The position numbers were made by a program, and so were the translations under genes. Positions 8,062 to 17,100 of a stretch of DNA of 64,000 bases are shown one piece after another. This DNA is from Kofleriaceae bacterium. Its GTDB lineage: Bacteria > Myxococcota_A > Polyangia > Haliangiales > Haliangiaceae. Below the pieces are notes generated by a model. The model was not told the DNA's origin. It worked only from the letters and a program-made list of their open reading frames with translations, and ran no database searches. The first letter of the stretch is position 1, and every line of letters begins with the position of its first letter. Where the stretch lies: contig JAGPCY010000007.1 of NCBI GenBank assembly GCA_018057825.1, positions 1-64,000 on the forward strand, written 5' to 3'.

Positions 8062-8155
8062 GACGACGCGGGCCGGCTCGTCGCGTCCCTGGCCCGCCCG
8101 TCGAGCGCTGGCCCGCTCGGTTGCGACTCGTCCACGTTCGTCCTCTACTGCCGCG

Positions 8156-8668
8156 ATGACGACCGATCTCATCCTCGACGAGCAGGTGTTGACCTTGCAG
8201 GCCGCCCGGGTCCGCATCGACGGGCCCGACCTCGAGGTGCGCGCCGACCCGCGCGTGCCACCCGGCGCCAAGGGCGAGCTGCGGCGCGCGCTGGCGCACG
8301 GCGAGCAGGACCAGCTGCTGGTGAACGTCAACCGCGACTACGTCCGCACCGAGATCCACGGGCCGGTCGAGGTCAGGACGCGCGAAGTGCCGGCGATGTT
8401 CACGATGCTCGGCGACACCGCCGGCGGCGAGGCGGTGCAGCTCCGCTCGCTGGTCGGGGAGCTGCACCTCGTGCGCGACGTGAAGTTCCCGATCGACGGT
8501 CGCAAGATCCGCGAGGTCACGCAGCTCCGCAGCAACAGCGACAGCCTCGGCCAGACGCTGCGGTGGATGTTGCGGCGCCTCGACGCGATCGAGGACCGCT
8601 TGGCCACCCTCGAACAGCGGGCGGGGCTGCCGTCGCCGCGGCCGCCGGCCGCACCGACCGATCCGTGA
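8156..8668 (+). CDS. Uncharacterised protein with C-terminal coiled coil
   Basis: A 170-residue soluble protein starting MTTDLILDEQVLTL. The first 110 residues alternate short strands and charged loops (VRIDGPDLEVRADPRV, VRTEIHGPVEVRTRE). Residues 120-155 (LGQTLRWMLRRLDAIEDRLATLEQR) form a heptad coiled coil, followed by a proline-rich tail. No family is recognised. The gene is convergent with the minus-strand gene at 8677, eight bases away. Codon use fits a real gene, but no function can be proposed. Confidence 0.6.
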   Translation: MTTDLILDEQVLTLQAARVRIDGPDLEVRADPRVPPGAKGELRRALAHGEQDQLLVNVNRDYVRTEIHGPVEVRTREVPAMFTMLGDTAGGEAVQLRSLVGELHLVRDVKFPIDGRKIREVTQLRSNSDSLGQTLRWMLRRLDAIEDRLATLEQRAGLPSPRPPAAPTDP

Positions 8669-8676
8669 ACCGGCGA

Positions 8677-9702
8677 TCAGAGGAAGTCGGGGCGCTCGGC
8701 CACGAACGCCTTGAAGTAGCAGTCGTCATACTCGCCGTGCTCGTTCTCGAGGAGGAGGGCGACCATGCGCACCGGGTACCCGTTCCAATCGACGGCGACC
8801 GCGGCGCAGCCCTCGAGCTCCTGGCTCGCGCTCTCGGCGATCACCTCGATCTCGGCAAAGCGTTTGCCGGTGAGCGCGTGGTAGCCGTAGATGTACTGAC
8901 GTGGCGTGATGCCCGACCGGCCCGACGCGAGGTACAGGTGGCCGTTTGCCGAGAAGAAGCCGCCCTGCGCGTAGCCGGTGTCCGTGATCGGCGGATCGAG
9001 CGGTAGCTCGACGCCTGTGTCGTTGCCGTCGGCGTCGTGCAGGAACAAGCGATCGCCCAGCACCGGCTGTCGCCTGATGAGGACGGTGGGCTCCGGGCCA
9101 ACGCCGAAGTGCGGCGTCGCCACCGCGCTAGGCTCGAGGCGATCGCTCCTCGCGGTCAAGAACCCGCGGCGCCAGGGATCGATGGCCACCAACGCGACGC
9201 GATGGCCCGATCGATGCACCAGCGGGATGTGCCCCAGGTAGTGGCACACGCCATCCTCGACGCGAAACCGCAACACCTGGGCGCCCGCGTCGTTCCAGTG
9301 ATCGACCCAGAGCGTATCGCGATGCCAGGTCAACGCGCCGACGTGAAACACGCCCCCCGGCACCGGCACCGTGTCGTCGTCGATCGTGAACTTGTGCAGC
9401 ACGTCGTCGTCGCGGAAGCCGCTCGACAGCGGAAACGTGTACAGCGCCTTGGCGGCTGGCGTCGTCCACAGCGGATTGGTCGAGATGATCCAGTGTGCGC
9501 CGACCTGGGCGATCCCTTGGGCCTCCTCGGCCCACCAGGTGTCGTGCTGTCGATCCGCCGGCACCGGCACCGCCGCGAAGCGCCCCGGCGTCGACATCGA
9601 GCGCATCGCCGTCCGCAGGCTCGTCGGGCGCAGCACGAAGTCGCGGTAGCGAAAGCGACCGGACCCGTGCCCCAGCGAAGCCAGTTGCGCGCGCAGCCGC
9701 AT
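8677..9702 (-). CDS. Uncharacterised protein, possible beta-propeller
   Basis: A 341-residue protein without a signal peptide. It contains several repeats of a strand-turn-strand pattern with aromatic and aspartate-rich turns (WIISTNPLW, VGALTWHRDTLWVDHW, GGFFSANGHLYLASG, GYHALTGKRFAEIEV), as in NHL/YVTN-like beta-propellers. No catalytic motif is evident. The ATG at 9702 gives a basic N-terminus (MRLRAQLASLGHGSG), and the next gene on this strand starts far upstream, so it is probably transcribed alone. Function unknown; the fold is inferred from pattern only. Confidence 0.6.
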   Translation of the reverse strand: MRLRAQLASLGHGSGRFRYRDFVLRPTSLRTAMRSMSTPGRFAAVPVPADRQHDTWWAEEAQGIAQVGAHWIISTNPLWTTPAAKALYTFPLSSGFRDDDVLHKFTIDDDTVPVPGGVFHVGALTWHRDTLWVDHWNDAGAQVLRFRVEDGVCHYLGHIPLVHRSGHRVALVAIDPWRRGFLTARSDRLEPSAVATPHFGVGPEPTVLIRRQPVLGDRLFLHDADGNDTGVELPLDPPITDTGYAQGGFFSANGHLYLASGRSGITPRQYIYGYHALTGKRFAEIEVIAESASQELEGCAAVAVDWNGYPVRMVALLLENEHGEYDDCYFKAFVAERPDFL

Positions 9703-9776
9703 GCCCCGAGCCTACCGCAGGCGGACGAGCCTGGCCGCTTCGCGGTCGCGACGTCGACCGCCCACCGCTGCTGGCC

Positions 9777-10415
9777 CTACGGCGTGAACGTCGCCGTCAG
9801 CGTCGCGCGGCCGCCGGCCACTGCGTGGGCCGCGATCGCATCTCGCACCGCGAACCGCGTCGATCCCATACCGAGTCCCGGCAGCGGGTTCACGTCGACC
9901 GCCACCAGCGCGAACTCGTAGCGATGCATCGACCCCGGGCACGGGCCCAGGTACCCGCGCGTCTGGCCGTCGTAGCCGAGCGGCTGCTTCGCGCCCGCCG
10001 GCGTCGGCGGCAGGTAGACCTTCTGGATGTCCGCCGGCAGCTCGGTCGCCGTGCCCGGGATGTCCCAGATGATCGAGTGCAGAAACGGGCTGGCCGGCGT
10101 CGTGATGTCGGTGAAGACCAGCGCGTAGCCGGGCGCCGCCGGCCCACCCGTCCAGGCCAGCGGCGGCGAGGTGTTCGCGCCGCGGCACGAATGCACCCTC
10201 GGGATCACGCCGCCCTCGGTGATAGCCGCGCTCGTCAGCGCAAACGCCGCCACCGGACCGTCCGGCAGCGCGCCGTCGACCACCCGCGCATCGCTCACCT
10301 CCGCCCCGTCGGGGCTCGCGCCGTCGCCGTCCGCCGCATCGATCGGGCCGGCGGCATCATCGCCACCACAGGCGATCAGGGACAGCGCGAGGGGCAAGAG
10401 CAACGCGGTTCGCAT
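9777..10415 (-). CDS. PEBP (YbhB/YbcL-like) lipoprotein
   Basis: A 212-residue protein. The ATG at 10415 opens a lipoprotein signal (MRTALLLPLALSLIACGG), followed by an acidic spacer rich in Asp and Ala. The remainder is a phosphatidylethanolamine-binding-protein domain: SPPLAWTGGP, ALVFTDITTP, FLHSIIWDIP and GYDGQTRGYLGPCPG are the conserved segments of bacterial YbhB/YbcL, including the aspartate and histidine of the ligand pocket. In eukaryotes PEBPs bind phospholipids or regulate kinases; the bacterial role is poorly known. It is probably surface or periplasmic. A longer upstream start at 10481 would spoil the signal peptide, so I reject it. Confidence 0.85.
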   Translation of the reverse strand: MRTALLLPLALSLIACGGDDAAGPIDAADGDGASPDGAEVSDARVVDGALPDGPVAAFALTSAAITEGGVIPRVHSCRGANTSPPLAWTGGPAAPGYALVFTDITTPASPFLHSIIWDIPGTATELPADIQKVYLPPTPAGAKQPLGYDGQTRGYLGPCPGSMHRYEFALVAVDVNPLPGLGMGSTRFAVRDAIAAHAVAGGRATLTATFTP

Positions 10416-10582
10416 CGCACTGGCCTCGCATCCCGCCCGCCCCACGTCAAGCCGCGCCGCCTGACGCCGCCTCGCCGTCACTCATCCGTGGAGCGAACCC
10501 CGCGCCGCGGCCTACCCTCCGCCGGCGCTACTCCACGGTCCCCGGGGCCCGACCTCACGGTGCGCCCGCATTTCGGGAGCGG

Positions 10583-12625
10583 CTAACGTAGAACGTACCC
10601 GTCGATCTCTCTTCGTGCCGCCGCAAGGACCTTCGTGAGCATCTCCTTCGACGGTCCGAATCCAGACAGGTCAAGGCCGTCGACTCCGGCCAGCGCTCTA
10701 TCGAAAGCGACTTGCTCTTCGTAGAACGGGAACCCGGGACGGACGAGGCGGGACTTTAGGTAGAGGGGTTGCGACGGGCTTTCTGCGGTCCCGTACTCGA
10801 AGAAATCGATCTGCTGGCGCCGCAGGTTGATCTTCACGCGCTCGATGAGTTCGGGGATGGCCTTGCCCTCGAAGTCGTCGTACGTCATCAGCGTCAGCTT
10901 GCCGGACTCGACGTGAACCTTCACGACGTCTGCTGTCTCGACGTCGCCGTACAGGCGAGCGGCGCACCCCAAGTAGACCCGCAGGACCGACGGCAGCTCG
11001 TTGGCCATTGCGCTGTGAAGCTGAAGCGAATGGCCCGCGTCCAGATAGCCCAGCCCGGCGGCGGCAGCGAACTCGCAGGCCTCGCGGATCACGTCGGTCC
11101 TCCCCGCCGAGAATAGCAGCCGTTGCGCCTCGGTCTGGGCAGTCTGGAACGAGCCGAAGAACGCGCGTAGGTCGCGGCGCACCCCGTCGGGCAGGCTACT
11201 GACGGACCGACGGCGCTCGAAGAGGTTCAGCGCAAGGAAGACCAGAATGTCATCGCGTCGTGCTTTCGCGCGCCGGTCGATCTCCTCAGTGCCCCTCTCT
11301 TGCGCGAGTCGTCGAAAGACGGTCGCCGGAACGCCGAGCGCAGATCGCAGCTCAGCAGCGCGCTCGAACTCCTCGACCTCGGGTGTTCGGCCCAGGTCCA
11401 GACACCGCTGCCAGAACGCGTCGGCCAGGTCAGCATGCGTCTCCCACTTTGATGGTGTGCGCGGTCGGGGCAGACGTTCACGCCGCTCGCGCGGCGGACG
11501 TTCGGACAACGAGGCGGCGGGGAGCGCGCTGACAGGTACACGACTCGACGAACGCCGAGCGAGGAACGCCTGCTCGTCAGCGTCGTCTCTGAACACGAAG
11601 ACGATGCCTGGTGCGAGTGCGATGGGCTCTCGCTGGAGGCAGCTCTCGACGTAGTCTCGTAGCTCTGCTGGCGCGTAGTACTTCTGAAAGGTCCCGCGCG
11701 CCGTCAGCACACCGTCGCGGAAAAGACGGAACCGTTCGAAGGCACTGCGGCCGCCGATCAGTACGCCGATGGCGAGGACCCGCCGGGTTAGGGCCCAGGC
11801 GCCGAGAAGGGCGTCGCGACGTTCGCTGGTGTCCTCTATGACGTTTAGGACGAAGCCGAGGTTCACCACGTCGGCCTGGCGCCGTTGTTGGTCCGGCGCG
11901 AAGTGCGGGTCCCATCCCGTGGCATCAAGCCCACGCCCGATCAGCGCTCGCAGGTCGTCGCCGCGCCCGCAGCCGTAGTCGAAGATCGAGTGTTCACCGT
12001 CGAGGAAGCCATGCCGCCAGAGGGCCTGCATGGGCGTCGACAACGCGTAGCGAGTCAGCGCAGTGCGGTGACGATGGATCGTCTCCGATGAGGCGTGGCC
12101 CACCGTGCCGATGAGCCGATGGCCTTCGACGCGGAACCCGAGTCGGGCCAGTCGGTCTTCCCACGCGCGCCGGCGCCCAATCTCTGTCGGGCGTTCGAAG
12201 AGACCGGCCGCCTCGGCAGCGGCGGTCACCGCTACGGCTGCCGAGATCGACGCATGGCCCGAGGGGAGCAGGGTTTCCTTACGGTGCAGGATCGGCGCGT
12301 TGTCCTCCTGGTACGTGCGGACGCTGACGCGACCGGTGTCGAGATCGATCGCCGTGGAGTTCGCCAGGGCCGGGAAAGCCTCCTCGAAGAACCGCGGGTA
12401 CCACAGGAACGAGACTCGCCCATCGACGTGGGCGAGCTTGATGACGTTCCAGGGCCCGGTCACAGACGCCGCAGTGAGCGCCTGCTGTACCTCCACCTGA
12501 AGGTCGGGTGGGCCGAAGGGCAGCGCATCGACGTGAAGGTAGACGGCGTCCGGAAGCCGCTTGCCGATCGAGAGATCTGCGACAAGCCGCCGGAATCGGG
12601 TAACGTCGAATGCACGCTTGCCCAT
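10583..12625 (-). CDS. DNA phosphorothioation-associated putative methyltransferase
   Basis: A 680-residue protein. DYGCGRGDD at residues 216-224 is a SAM-binding motif I, followed by GWDPHFAP and VVNLGFVLNVIE as in class I methyltransferases. The N-terminal VTRFRRLVADLSIGKRLPDA and WYPRFFEEAFP segments fit the family annotated in Dnd/Ssp islands as DNA phosphorothioation-associated putative methyltransferase. Its substrate is not established. It is transcribed away from the rest of the island, and its start abuts the divergent M15-like gene, so both must share a very short promoter region. The roughly 300-residue C-terminal part has no recognised domain. Confidence 0.75.
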   Translation of the reverse strand: MGKRAFDVTRFRRLVADLSIGKRLPDAVYLHVDALPFGPPDLQVEVQQALTAASVTGPWNVIKLAHVDGRVSFLWYPRFFEEAFPALANSTAIDLDTGRVSVRTYQEDNAPILHRKETLLPSGHASISAAVAVTAAAEAAGLFERPTEIGRRRAWEDRLARLGFRVEGHRLIGTVGHASSETIHRHRTALTRYALSTPMQALWRHGFLDGEHSIFDYGCGRGDDLRALIGRGLDATGWDPHFAPDQQRRQADVVNLGFVLNVIEDTSERRDALLGAWALTRRVLAIGVLIGGRSAFERFRLFRDGVLTARGTFQKYYAPAELRDYVESCLQREPIALAPGIVFVFRDDADEQAFLARRSSSRVPVSALPAASLSERPPRERRERLPRPRTPSKWETHADLADAFWQRCLDLGRTPEVEEFERAAELRSALGVPATVFRRLAQERGTEEIDRRAKARRDDILVFLALNLFERRRSVSSLPDGVRRDLRAFFGSFQTAQTEAQRLLFSAGRTDVIREACEFAAAAGLGYLDAGHSLQLHSAMANELPSVLRVYLGCAARLYGDVETADVVKVHVESGKLTLMTYDDFEGKAIPELIERVKINLRRQQIDFFEYGTAESPSQPLYLKSRLVRPGFPFYEEQVAFDRALAGVDGLDLSGFGPSKEMLTKVLAAARREIDGYVLR

Positions 12626-12629
12626 ACCG

Positions 12630-13157
12630 TTGATCGATCTCGATGAACCTTGCGGCCGCTACTTCAAGTACCGCGACCTGGTCGAGTGCGGCAAGACCTG
12701 GCGTGACCACGCGGAGCAGGGCATCCCCATCGACAACCTCCCGCGCGAGCAGGCGAGCGTTGACGCGCTCGGCGCGCTTACGGTGGCCGTCCTTGACCCG
12801 CTGATCGAGGAGTTCGGCTCCGTCACCCTTACCTACGGGTTCGCTGGGCCGATGTTGACCCGCAAGATCAACGCACGGATCGCGCCGGCGCTTGACCAAC
12901 ACGCTGCCCACGAGCTTGGACGAAACCGGTCACCCATCTGCCCCCGCGGCGGGGCGGCCGTCGACCTCCTTGTCCCTGGACGCGCTGCCACCGAGGTCGC
13001 ACGCTGGATCGCCGGCTCCCTGCGGTTCGACCGATTGTACCTGTACGGCGACGCTCGGCCGTTGCACGTAAGCTTCGGTCTGGAGACCCGCCGCGCCATC
13101 GTGCAGATGTTGCCGGGACCATCAGGACGGCGCGTGCCGCGGCGGATCAGTCTCTAG
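12630..13157 (+). CDS. Small M15-peptidase-like protein of the phosphorothioation island
   Basis: About 175 residues from a TTG at 12630 (IDLDEPCGRYFKYRDLVECG); another TTG at 12618 and an ATG at 12561 are possible, but the latter lies inside the divergent methyltransferase. The layout recalls D-Ala-D-Ala carboxypeptidase-like M15 domains: PLIEEFGSVTLTYGF, then a histidine pair in DQHAAHELG, an aspartate in GGAAVDLLVPG and a late histidine in RPLHVSFG, the order of the family's H-D-H zinc ligands. A cell-wall role is unlikely in this setting; it may be a repurposed fold. Next to it is the phosphorothioation methyltransferase, with which I believe such proteins commonly co-occur. Start and function are uncertain. 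Confidence 0.55.
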   Translation: MIDLDEPCGRYFKYRDLVECGKTWRDHAEQGIPIDNLPREQASVDALGALTVAVLDPLIEEFGSVTLTYGFAGPMLTRKINARIAPALDQHAAHELGRNRSPICPRGGAAVDLLVPGRAATEVARWIAGSLRFDRLYLYGDARPLHVSFGLETRRAIVQMLPGPSGRRVPRRISL

Positions 13158-13164
13158 GGTGCCC

Positions 13165-13220
13165 GGATCCGCCGGGATCCCGAACAGATTCGCAGACGTC
13201 AGACCGCAGGCGTATAGAAT
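13165..13220 (+). promoter_or_regulatory. Candidate promoter and operator of the Ssp-like operon
   Basis: GGATCC-GCCG-GGATCC (13165-13180) is an inverted repeat just upstream of a promoter-like pair: TTCGCA (13189-13194) and TATAGA (13213-13218), 18 bases apart. The DUF4007 ATG is at 13230, so the leader would be very short. In Dnd systems the DGQHR protein DndB can repress transcription; the DGQHR gene at 19156 would be a candidate ligand for the palindrome. That link is inference. Confidence 0.35.
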
Positions 13221-13229
13221 CGCACCCCG

Positions 13230-14153
13230 ATGCCACACCTGGAACGCGCCAGCTTCAGCGGCCACGAGACGTTTCCGTTTCGATACACGTGGCTCAAGAA
13301 GGCCGTCGACCATGTGGCTGAAGATCCAACGGTTTTTGGCCGAGAGGACGCCATGGTGGCCTTGGGTGTCGGCAAGAACATGGTGCAGTCCATCCGACAC
13401 TGGGGGACGGTGACGGGCTTGCTCGAAGATGACCCCGATGTTGTCAACAACCGGGGCCGGGCGCTGAGGGTCACGCAGCTGGGAAGGCTGCTGCTGGGCG
13501 AAGACGGTTGGGACCCGTACCTGGAGGACCCGGCATCCCTGTGGCTGCTCCATTGGCAGGTGGCCAACTCGCCCGAGCAGGCCACCACTTGGTACTGGGT
13601 GTTCAATCAGCTCGGCCGCCTCGAGTTCACGCGGGCGGAACTGGTCGCAGAGCTGCTCCGCCTGATCCAGCAGCACAACTGGTCCCGCGTTGCCGAGACT
13701 TCGGTCAAGCGGGACGTCGATACCTTCGTCCGCACGTACGCTGCGCCGAGGCTGAGCAAGCGCGTGGTCGTCGAGGACACGATCGACTGTCCGCTGGTAG
13801 ACCTCGGTCTCTTGGGTCTCGCGCCCGACGGCGAAACCTTGACCCTGCGACGTGGCGACCAGACCTCGTTGCCCGATGAGGTCTTCGTCTACGGGCTGGT
13901 GGAGTTTCTGCGATTGCGCGACCAGGCCACGCGAACGCTGTCCCTCGAGGAGCTGCTGTTCGCCCCCGGCTCACCGGGCCGGGTCTTCTCACTGAGCGAA
14001 GCCGGTGCGCTGCGGCGTCTCGATTCGCTGAGCCAGCTCACGAAGGGAAAGCTGGCGTACGACGAGACCGCCGGCCTGAAGCAGGTCCTCGTCCATGAGC
14101 TTCCCGATGCGCTGCAGCTCCTGCGTGCTTACTACCGCCGGGCCAAGGGCTGA
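13230..14153 (+). CDS. sspB: DUF4007 protein, SspB-like
   Basis: A 307-residue protein. The opening RASFSGHETFPFRYTWLKKA is the hallmark of DUF4007, the family to which SspB of the SspABCD phosphorothioation system belongs. It continues with winged-helix-like segments (VALGVGKNMVQSIRHWGTVTGL) and WLLHWQVANSPEQATTWYW. SspB is reported to nick DNA so that one strand can be thiolated. It is the first gene of the plus-strand operon, followed after eight bases by the ATPase and then the PAPS-reductase-fold gene, the SspB-C-D order. DUF4007 also occurs in some BREX-related loci, which is the alternative. Symbol by family and order. Confidence 0.7.
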   Translation: MPHLERASFSGHETFPFRYTWLKKAVDHVAEDPTVFGREDAMVALGVGKNMVQSIRHWGTVTGLLEDDPDVVNNRGRALRVTQLGRLLLGEDGWDPYLEDPASLWLLHWQVANSPEQATTWYWVFNQLGRLEFTRAELVAELLRLIQQHNWSRVAETSVKRDVDTFVRTYAAPRLSKRVVVEDTIDCPLVDLGLLGLAPDGETLTLRRGDQTSLPDEVFVYGLVEFLRLRDQATRTLSLEELLFAPGSPGRVFSLSEAGALRRLDSLSQLTKGKLAYDETAGLKQVLVHELPDALQLLRAYYRRAKG

Positions 14154-14161
14154 GGATTGTG

Positions 14162-17100
14162 ATGACCCAAGAGTCTCGCCTTGACGCATTCGTCGCGGTT
14201 CGCGGCCGGTACCAGAAGTCGGTCCATCTCGAGCGCGACGCTGGCACCGACAGCGCACTCGCAGGCTACGTAGTCACCCCGCTGGTTCGCAGCGTGTTGG
14301 CTCGGTTTGCGACCGGGCTCGATCCAGCCGCCCGTCAACGAGCGTGGAGCGTCACCGGTCCCTACGGTACGGGAAAGTCGTCGATGGCGGTGTTGTGGGC
14401 TGGCCTAGTCGGGGATCCCGCGGACCCTCGCACCGAGCATGCGCGAAGCCTGCTGGAGCAGGCCGACCACTCGTTGGCGACGCGGATCGATGAGCTTCTA
14501 CCTCAGCAGGGTGGTTTCATCACGGTGTTGGCGACCGGCGAGCGTTCAGGGCTCGACGTCGTGCTGCTCGGCGCGCTTGCTCGCACCGTTGAGAAGTTCT
14601 GGAGCGGTCGAGGCGCAAAGCCCAGCCTGGTCGGGCGTATCGGAGCTGCGTTGCAGCGCGCTGAAAAGAGCCACCATGTCAGCGTCCGCGAGGTCGTTGA
14701 GCTATTCGAAGAGGCCGCACGGAAGATCGCTGAGTCGTCGGTTCCCGGTGAGGGCCTCGTCGTCATCCTCGATGAGGCTGGCAAGTGTCTAGAGTACGCA
14801 GCACATGAACCCTCTCGTGGCGACGTCCAGCTACTGCAGGAACTCGCGGAAGCGGCGAATCGGTCCGGACCTCATCCGATCCTGTTCGTAACGATTCTTC
14901 ATCAGGCCGTCGAACGGTACGCGCATCGGCTCGGGGCGACGCAGCGCAACGAATGGGCAAAGGTTCAGGGACGCTTCGAGGACGTCGCTTTCCAAGAGGA
15001 CTCGGATCAGCTTCTAAGGCTGGTCGGTGCGGCGCTCGAGCATCCCAAGGCAGCGCCGCCGGCGGTCAGCAAGGACTACGCGAAGCTCGTCACGCAGGTG
15101 GCCGCTCTCGCTGCGAACGGCGACGCGCGCCGTGAAGCACGCCTCCGCGATGACCTCCAGCGCGTATTTCCATTGCACCCCGTCGCAGCACTGGTGCTCG
15201 GTCCGCTGTTTCGTACCCGGCTCGCGCAGAACGAGCGTTCGCTCTTCAGCTTCCTTTGCTCGGGAGAGCCGCTCGGCTTCAGAGCCCACCTCCGTCAGGT
15301 CCTCGATCCGCGCGCGCCCAGGCAGGCGCTCTACGCGCTCGATCAGCTATATGACTACGTCGTGGCAGCGCTCGGGCCGCAGCTGTTCGGCATCGAGGGC
15401 CGCCGATGGGCGGAGGTCGACACTGCGCTGCGTCGCATACCCCGTGAGGCAGGGCAATTCGACGCCCGCGTCCTTAAGGCGATCGGCCTGCTATCGATCG
15501 TGGGTGAGCTCGTTGGCATGCGCCCGTCGCCTAAGGTGCTTGAGGCAGCGCTCAGTGATGGCACCGCCGAAGGTGAGAAGCGTGTGCAGCAGAGCCTTGA
15601 AGGCTTGGCTCGCGGCTCGGCGATCGTCTACCGCAAGTACCGAGACTCGTTCCAGATCTGGGAAGGAAGCGACCTCAACCTCGACGATCTAGTGCGCGCG
15701 GCGGGGGACCAAACCGACACGCGCGCAGACCTAGCGCGTCGCCTGACGGCGCTCGTGCCGCCACGCCCAGTCGTCGCCCGACGTCACCTTTTCCAGACCG
15801 GAACGCTGCGATACTTCGAGGTTCGCTACGTCGAGGGCGAGAACATCCAGTCGGCTATGAAGGTCCATCCGGACGCAGCGGCTGATGGGGCGCTGCTCAT
15901 CGCCCTTCCGCGCTCTGGTAGCGATAGCGGACACCTGCGCGAGCAGGCCGCCCAGAAGATGCTCTGGTTCACGGCCATGTCTGACCGCATGAAGCCCGTG
16001 GTCATCGGCGTGCCACGAAACGCGAGTCACCTCGCCGATCTGGCCGCTGAGATGGCGGCGCTGGAGTGGGTTCAGAGCAACACGCCGGACCTCGCGCGCG
16101 ACCCGGTGGCCCGCCGTGAGCTAAGCGCTCGGCTCGAGCAGGCCGAGCGACTGGTGCGCGAAGAGGTGGCCCGCCTGATGGACGGCGGAAGCTCCGGTGC
16201 CTGCGACTGGTACTACCTCGGCGAGAGGTTGCCGGTGAAGGCGGCCGCGGACCTGAGCCGCTGCATTTCCGACGTTTGTGATCACGTCTACAACAAGGCG
16301 CCGGTCGTCCAGAACGAGCTGATCAACCGGCGCAGCTTGTCGTCGGCTGCCGCCGCAGCTCGCCGTGGGCTCATGGATGCGATGTTGACGCACGCCGATA
16401 AGCCGCGCCTCGGCTTCGAGGGCTTTCCGCCGGAAGTCAGCATGTATCGCTCGGTCCTCGAGCCCCACGGCCTCCATCGCAAGGTCAAAGGCGAGTGGGC
16501 GATCATGGCGCCGTCGGGTGATGGCGCCATGAGGGCGGTGTGGGCCGCGATCCTCGACTTCCTCAGCGGAACCGAGGAGCGGCGGCGCACCATCGCCGAA
16601 CTGCACGCCGAGCTTGCGGCGCCGCCGTTTGGCATCAAGGATGGGCTGGCGCCGGTGTTCGTCTGGGCTGCGTTGATCCACCTCGAGGCCGAGGTCGCGC
16701 TGTACGAGCAAGGCTCCTTTGTGCCCGGGCTCTCGGCTCCGGTGATGGAGCGCATGCTGCGCATGCCCGAGAAGTTCGAGGTCCAGCGGTTCAAGATCGC
16801 CGGTGTCCGCGCGCAAGTCTTCCAGCGTTTCGGCCGTGCGTTGCTCGCCACCGAAGAGACCGATCACCCGACGTTGCTCGCCGTGGTGAAGTCGCTCGTG
16901 AAGTTCGTGGCAGACCTCCCCGACTTCGCGCGCGTCACCAAGCGGGTCTCGCCCGTGGCGCAGAACGTCCGCAACACGTTGGTCCGCGCTAAGGAACCTG
17001 CCCCGCTGCTGTTCCGCGACTTGCCGATCGCCTGCGATGGCCAGCCGTTCGAGGCGAAGGCCAAGGCGCAGGCGGACGAGGTGGAGCGGTTCTTCGCCAC

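Noticed and set aside
12561-12629. Longer N-terminus of the M15-like protein from the ATG at 12561
   Set aside because: It would lie inside the divergent methyltransferase coding region and reads as basic, low-complexity sequence.
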